Assembly (NCBI GenBank): GCA_020025775.1
Contig: JAHHRN010000002.1
Location: forward strand, 62,001 to 126,000
Source: Acutalibacter sp.
GTDB lineage: Bacteria; Bacillota; Clostridia; Oscillospirales; Acutalibacteraceae
DNA length: 64,000 nucleotides
Reading direction: 5' to 3'
How positions within the stretch are numbered: position 1 is the first letter of the stretch; every line of letters starts with the position of its first letter. Shown one piece after another: positions 60,333 to 64,000 of this stretch. Both the position numbers and the translations under genes were made by a program. A model generated the notes under the pieces. That model made no database searches, was not told the origin of the DNA, and was given only the letters and a program-made list of their open reading frames with translations.

Positions 60333-61736
60333 ATGAAATCAAAATTAAACGATAAAACATTCCGTACAATCGAATTGGCATATAAAATGATATATTTTCT
60401 TTTTGCCTTTTTTACATATTGTAACATCACGTTTATGACGCCTATTATGAGCGTTATGGTCGGGCTTGTGTTGCTCTTGGGTGCAGTTGTTGGTGTTTAT
60501 CGACTTTTCCGCGTGAAACACTTTTTAAGACTTCCTGGCCTTTTCTTTGCAGTAGCCTTTATTGTGAGCTTTGCTATTTCGGCTGTTAGCAACTATCGCT
60601 ATGGTTATGTGGCAAACTTCAAAGGACTTATTTGGATGGGGTTACATTTCTTTACCATCTTTGCCTGTGATTTAGAGCGCTCTGCAGAAGACTATAAAAA
60701 AGATTTCCATATTCTTTCCGTTTTCTATGTTTCGATTACATTTGTCATGACTTTGGCAAGCGTCATTCAGTTAATCATGCATTATGGTACCTCAACTCCC
60801 ATGCTTAGCGGTTATGTATGGGGCAGACTTTGGGGTGTCTTTATTGACCCCAATTACGGCAGTGTATTTTCTGTAACTTCTATCTTATTTTCCATTTATT
60901 ATATCAGAATTTACCCGAAAACCTGGGCACGCATTTTATTGCCGATCAACATTGTTTTACAAATCGTTTATATTGCGTATTCTGGCTCCAGAACAGCACT
61001 TGTTACCATGTTCTGCTGTCTCTTTGCATACGCCGTATTTATCGGTGTCAAGAAATTAAAATTCAATGGTTTCGCAAATGCGGCACTTTCCATTTTAATG
61101 GCGATTGTAATTGCCTCTGCTTCTGTATTTGTAACAGTAGAAACGAAGAAGGTATGCCAAGGCGTTGCACAGCACTTCCAGCAGCAGGCCGAGGAACCGG
61201 AAGAACCCGAGCCGGATTACGAAGAAGAACGTGCACAAACGCTCGAAAGCGATATCAGCAACCGTCGTTTTGACCTTTGGGAAAGCGGCGTTCAGCTCTT
61301 TAAGCAAAAACCTGTATTTGGTGTTTCTTACTACAACCTCCAGTCTTATGCTTTAGCAGAAGCACCGGATATTTATATGGTAAACAACGATTATTGTAAA
61401 TTTGATAACACGCACAATATGATGTTTAATATCTTAGCCGCACAAGGTATTTTAGGTATTGCTATTTTTGCGGCGTTTATGATCTATGCCGTGGTTTATA
61501 TTTTGCGTCGTTTCTTTAAAGAAGAAGGGGAAAATTATGAATACCTTTCCATTCTTCTGCTTTCCATTCTTTCTGGTTTTGTAGAATCCATGTTCGTTTC
61601 GGATGTCATTTATGTTAATTCTCCGGCATCTGTTTTATTCTGGCTTTCTCTCGGCCTTCTTTTCCATTATTTCAAAACCAAGGAAAAGGATAACAAGCAA
61701 GAGAAAAAAGAAGAACTTCAGGAACAGAAGGCATAA
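60333..61736 (+). CDS. O-antigen ligase/Wzy-type polysaccharide polymerase
   Basis: A 467-residue polytopic protein (about 11 TM helices). The hallmark is a large outside loop near residues 270-345, with a low-complexity acidic stretch (QQQAEEPEEPEPDYEEE) followed by RFDLWESGVQLFKQKPVFGV and THNMMFNILAAQGILGI, the O-antigen ligase/Wzy signature with conserved Arg/His/Asn. It probably polymerises or ligates repeat units outside the membrane in a Wzx/Wzy-type pathway. GGAAG upstream of ATG. The highly charged C-terminus (KEKDNKQEKKEELQEQK) is cytoplasmic. Confidence 0.9.
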   Translation: MKSKLNDKTFRTIELAYKMIYFLFAFFTYCNITFMTPIMSVMVGLVLLLGAVVGVYRLFRVKHFLRLPGLFFAVAFIVSFAISAVSNYRYGYVANFKGLIWMGLHFFTIFACDLERSAEDYKKDFHILSVFYVSITFVMTLASVIQLIMHYGTSTPMLSGYVWGRLWGVFIDPNYGSVFSVTSILFSIYYIRIYPKTWARILLPINIVLQIVYIAYSGSRTALVTMFCCLFAYAVFIGVKKLKFNGFANAALSILMAIVIASASVFVTVETKKVCQGVAQHFQQQAEEPEEPEPDYEEERAQTLESDISNRRFDLWESGVQLFKQKPVFGVSYYNLQSYALAEAPDIYMVNNDYCKFDNTHNMMFNILAAQGILGIAIFAAFMIYAVVYILRRFFKEEGENYEYLSILLLSILSGFVESMFVSDVIYVNSPASVLFWLSLGLLFHYFKTKEKDNKQEKKEELQEQKA

Positions 61737-61750
61737 AGGAGGCTGTCTTT

Positions 61751-62743
61751 ATGAAATTCTCTGTCATTGTGCCGGTATACAATGTAAAAGATTATCTTTC
61801 TAAATGTGTGGAATCCATCTTAAATCAAGATGTAACGGATTACGAACTGCTTTTGGTTGATGATGGTTCTACGGATGAAAGCGGCGTTCTCTGTGATAAA
61901 ATTTGTGAAAAACATCCCGAAAAAAATATTCGAGTAATCCATCAAGAAAACATGGGCCTCGGCGGCGCACGAAACACTGGTATAGCAGCAGCGCAAGGCG
62001 AATATCTCTTTTTTGTTGACAGTGATGATTCCATTACAGAGGATGCACTTCAGAAAAGTAGCGATTATTTAGAGGAACATCCGGATACGGATATTTTAGT
62101 TTTTGACAACTTAAAAGTGGATGAGCAGGGGAACGTGATTTACACGAACAAAACCTTGCAAGCAACAACAGCCTATGCTTCTATTTTTGAAGACAAGAAG
62201 CTGTTGCTGACCGATCATTCCTCTTGTAATAAAATCATTCGTAAAACTCTGTTTACAGAGAATGATATCTATTTCCCGAAAAGACTTTGGTTTGAGGATT
62301 TAGCAACAATTATCAGACTTTATCCTCACGCCAAGAAAATCGGCTATATTCCCGAGGCTTTCTATCTGTATTTACAGCGTGAAGGTTCTATTATGAACAG
62401 TACGCAGTGCGACAGAAATATTGATATGCTTACAGCTTATGATACTGTGCTGCAATATTTTAAAGCACAGGGGCTGTTTGAGGAATTTTATACCGAGCTT
62501 GAATATATTGCGGCATTTCACGTGTATTATTTGTCCTCTGTTCGTGTGATGAATATGGACAAACATCATAAGCTCTTAGATATGTACAGAGAATATGTGC
62601 ATAAGGAATTTCCGAATTGCTTAAACAATCCCTATCTTGGAAAAAAAGAAAAACTCATCATTTCCCTTTTAGACAAAAAACGTTATAACACCATCCTCTT
62701 TATTTTTAAAGTAAAAGGTGTTGTAAATCGTTTGGCGAAATAA
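61751..62743 (+). CDS. Family 2 glycosyltransferase
   Basis: A 330-residue GT-A enzyme: FSVIVPVYNVKDYLSKCVES, ELLLVDDGSTDESG, GLGGARNTGIAAAQGEYLFF and the DxD-type VDSDDSIT (near residue 94). It is close in layout to the first GT2 of this operon but the C-terminal halves differ. AAAGGAGG upstream of ATG. Fourth gene of the operon; donor sugar unknown. Confidence 0.93.
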   Translation: MKFSVIVPVYNVKDYLSKCVESILNQDVTDYELLLVDDGSTDESGVLCDKICEKHPEKNIRVIHQENMGLGGARNTGIAAAQGEYLFFVDSDDSITEDALQKSSDYLEEHPDTDILVFDNLKVDEQGNVIYTNKTLQATTAYASIFEDKKLLLTDHSSCNKIIRKTLFTENDIYFPKRLWFEDLATIIRLYPHAKKIGYIPEAFYLYLQREGSIMNSTQCDRNIDMLTAYDTVLQYFKAQGLFEEFYTELEYIAAFHVYYLSSVRVMNMDKHHKLLDMYREYVHKEFPNCLNNPYLGKKEKLIISLLDKKRYNTILFIFKVKGVVNRLAK

Positions 62744-62857
62744 AACAGGAAGTTGATTTTCAGAGCTGAATTTCTTCAGCCGAAACTGTTTTTTAGTTTT
62801 TCTCGCATCACAGCATAGGAAAGACCGAAGCAAAACAATAATCCGGGAGGAATCCAT

Positions 62858-63814
62858 ATGTCAAAACCCATGGTGTCCGTTTGGTGCCTTGCTTATAACC
62901 ACGAAAAATATATAAAAGAAGCTTTGGAGTCCTTTGTTTCCCAGAAAACGAATTTCTCCTATGAAGTTTTAATCAATGATGATGTTTCCAAGGATCGTAC
63001 CAGAGAAATCATTCAGGAATATGCTGACAGATACCCCGATATCATTAAGCCGGTTTTCCAAACAGAAAATCAGTATTCCAAAGGGGTTCGTATCTTCACG
63101 GAAATTTTGCTTCCGAAATCCGAAGGCAAATATTTTGCTATGTGTGAAGGTGATGACTATTGGACAGATCCTCACAAATTGCAGAAACAAGTGGATTATA
63201 TGGAAGCACATCCGGAATGCAGTATGTGTATTCACAATTCCACATATGTTACAGAAAACGGAGAATTTTTAGAGGACCATATCGTTTCGGCGGAAGAACG
63301 CGATATTCCTACCGAAGAGGTTATTTTAGGTGGTGGCGGCTTTTGTAGTACAAACAGCATTTTAGCCCCGATTTCTTTGGCTAAAAATATGCCAGAATGC
63401 TTTGACATGCTTCATTTGGACTATGCTTGGCAAACCTGCTTAGCTTCTATGGGCACGGTACACTGCTTCGCTGAAAGCATGTCTGCCTACAGAACCTTCA
63501 GCGAAGGCTCTTGGTCCTCGCAGGTAGAACACGGCTCCGCAGAAAAAATCATAAAGAATGCGCAGGATAATATCCGCTATTTGGTTGCTTTTGATGCAGA
63601 GACAAAGCAGCAATATCATGAAACGATTTTGAAACAGCAGAGCACGCATCTTTTAAATATTCTGTTTCAATCTAAGAGTAAGGATATTTTAAAAGAGCCG
63701 CATTACGCTGAGATTTATAAATATATCAGCCGTTCCAGAAGGTTACAGCTGAATCTTAAAATTCATTGCCCGCATCTTTATAATCTTATGGGAAAAATTT
63801 TGCACAAAGCCTAA
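62858..63814 (+). CDS. Family 2 glycosyltransferase (third GT2)
   Basis: A 318-residue GT-A enzyme beginning MVSVWCLAYNHEKYIKEALE, with VLINDDVSKDRTREI and the sugar-binding GDDYWTDPHKL (near residue 100), a form typical of GT2s that add hexoses in capsule clusters. It follows a 114-base gap holding a small hairpin (GCTGAA/TTCAGC) and a T-run 14 bases further, possibly a weak terminator. GGGAGG lies before the ATG. C-terminal basic (RRLQLNLKIHCPHL). Confidence 0.93.
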   Translation: MSKPMVSVWCLAYNHEKYIKEALESFVSQKTNFSYEVLINDDVSKDRTREIIQEYADRYPDIIKPVFQTENQYSKGVRIFTEILLPKSEGKYFAMCEGDDYWTDPHKLQKQVDYMEAHPECSMCIHNSTYVTENGEFLEDHIVSAEERDIPTEEVILGGGGFCSTNSILAPISLAKNMPECFDMLHLDYAWQTCLASMGTVHCFAESMSAYRTFSEGSWSSQVEHGSAEKIIKNAQDNIRYLVAFDAETKQQYHETILKQQSTHLLNILFQSKSKDILKEPHYAEIYKYISRSRRLQLNLKIHCPHLYNLMGKILHKA

Positions 63815-63858
63815 TTTTTCTTCCCTAAAAAACTAAATTTGGAGATGAAACTCTCTTT

Positions 63859-64000
63859 ATGGTAAATACCAAAAAATCCGTCATGACGAATTTAATATGG
63901 CGCTTTGCGGAACGAATTGGTGCACAGGGCATTTCGTTTATCGTTTCTATCGTTTTAGCAAGACTTTTAGAGCCGGAGCATTATGGCCAAATTGCGCTGA
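63859..64000 (+). CDS. Polysaccharide flippase (Wzx/MATE-like), 5' end only
   Basis: Only the first 47 codons are in the window. They read MVNTKKSVMTNLIWRFAE and continue with GAQGISFIVSIVLARLLEPEH, the start of a Wzx/RfbX-type flippase with its first TM helix and the LARLL(E/D)PxxYG motif. It would move undecaprenyl-linked repeat units across the membrane for the polymerase at 60333-61736. The gene continues past the end. Confidence 0.85.
   Translation, partial: MVNTKKSVMTNLIWRFAERIGAQGISFIVSIVLARLLEPEHYGQIAL

Noticed and set aside
1..64000. tRNA, rRNA, CRISPR, IS elements, prophage genes
   Set aside because: No T-loop GGTTCRA clusters with cloverleaf partners, no regularly spaced repeats, and no transposase or integrase was found on reading both strands.

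Overview
The window looks like chromosome of a Gram-positive, spore-forming, anaerobic member of the Clostridia, probably near the Oscillospiraceae/Ruminococcaceae (the family-level guess is inference). The evidence is AT-leaning DNA with strong GGAGG ribosome-binding sites, sigma-A promoters of the TTGACA-17-TATAAT type, hairpin-plus-T-run terminators after most operons, the sporulation genes spoIIR and a bofA-like gene, two [FeFe]-hydrogenase proteins, a fermentative AdhE, a minimal SufBC pair, and an FtsEX-PcsB type cell-wall module. I see no rRNA, tRNA, CRISPR array, insertion sequence or prophage. Coding density is high, and two non-coding gaps exceed 300 bases.

Layout. 1-4.6 kb: end of a phosphate-uptake operon (pstA end, pstB, phoU, PhoB/PhoR-type two-component system, HD phosphohydrolase). 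4.8-8.4 kb, minus strand: a GPH-type sugar symporter with a long charged tail, and an RluA-family pseudouridine synthase. 8.6-15.9 kb: cation/proton antiporter, xanthine phosphoribosyltransferase, and a BMP/YufNOPQ-like nucleoside ABC transporter whose ATPase and first permease are one polypeptide. 15.9-18.3 kb: small genes (pentapeptide-repeat protein, unknowns, BofA-like, zinc ribbon). 18.4-21.3 kb: the three-gene CP-ATP-grasp/alpha-E/transglutaminase cassette. 21.3-29.6 kb: a redox island with adhE under probable Rex operators, an APH-fold kinase, a [2Fe-2S] protein, a sensory (HydS-like) hydrogenase with PAS domain, a SpoIIE-type phosphatase and a group-B-like [FeFe] hydrogenase. 29.7-34.1 kb: IPKTG surface protein, spoIIR, GH20 hexosaminidase, DegV.

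34.2-38 kb: MBOAT + SGNH hydrolase + ECF sigma + RsiV-like anti-sigma, which reads as a lysozyme-sensing cell-wall O-acetylation operon. 38-42.3 kb: Crp-family regulator with a NitT/TauT-like ABC transporter, then two membrane proteins sharing a Cys/His domain. 42.4-48.3 kb: CdaR/PucR regulator, ftsE (with a long acidic tail), ftsX, a PcsB-like coiled-coil/M23 hydrolase, and an S41-family protein that seems to have lost its catalytic dyad. 48.3-54.3 kb: unknown gene, greA, lysS, SEC-C methionine aminopeptidase, sufC, sufB. 54.3-57.6 kb, minus strand: DUF2079 membrane protein and an NSS-family symporter. 57.9 kb to the end: a polysaccharide operon with a structured leader, four glycosyltransferases, a Wzy/ligase-like polymerase and the start of a flippase.

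Themes. Several blocks concern the cell envelope: O-acetylation with its sigma/anti-sigma pair, FtsEX-PcsB, GH20 and the polysaccharide operon. Another theme is fermentative redox balance (Rex sites, AdhE, sensory and group-B hydrogenases). The most interesting targets are the RsiV-linked MBOAT/SGNH operon, the HydS-phosphatase-hydrogenase operon, the uncharacterised ATP-grasp cassette and the apparent S41 pseudoprotease beside FtsEX.
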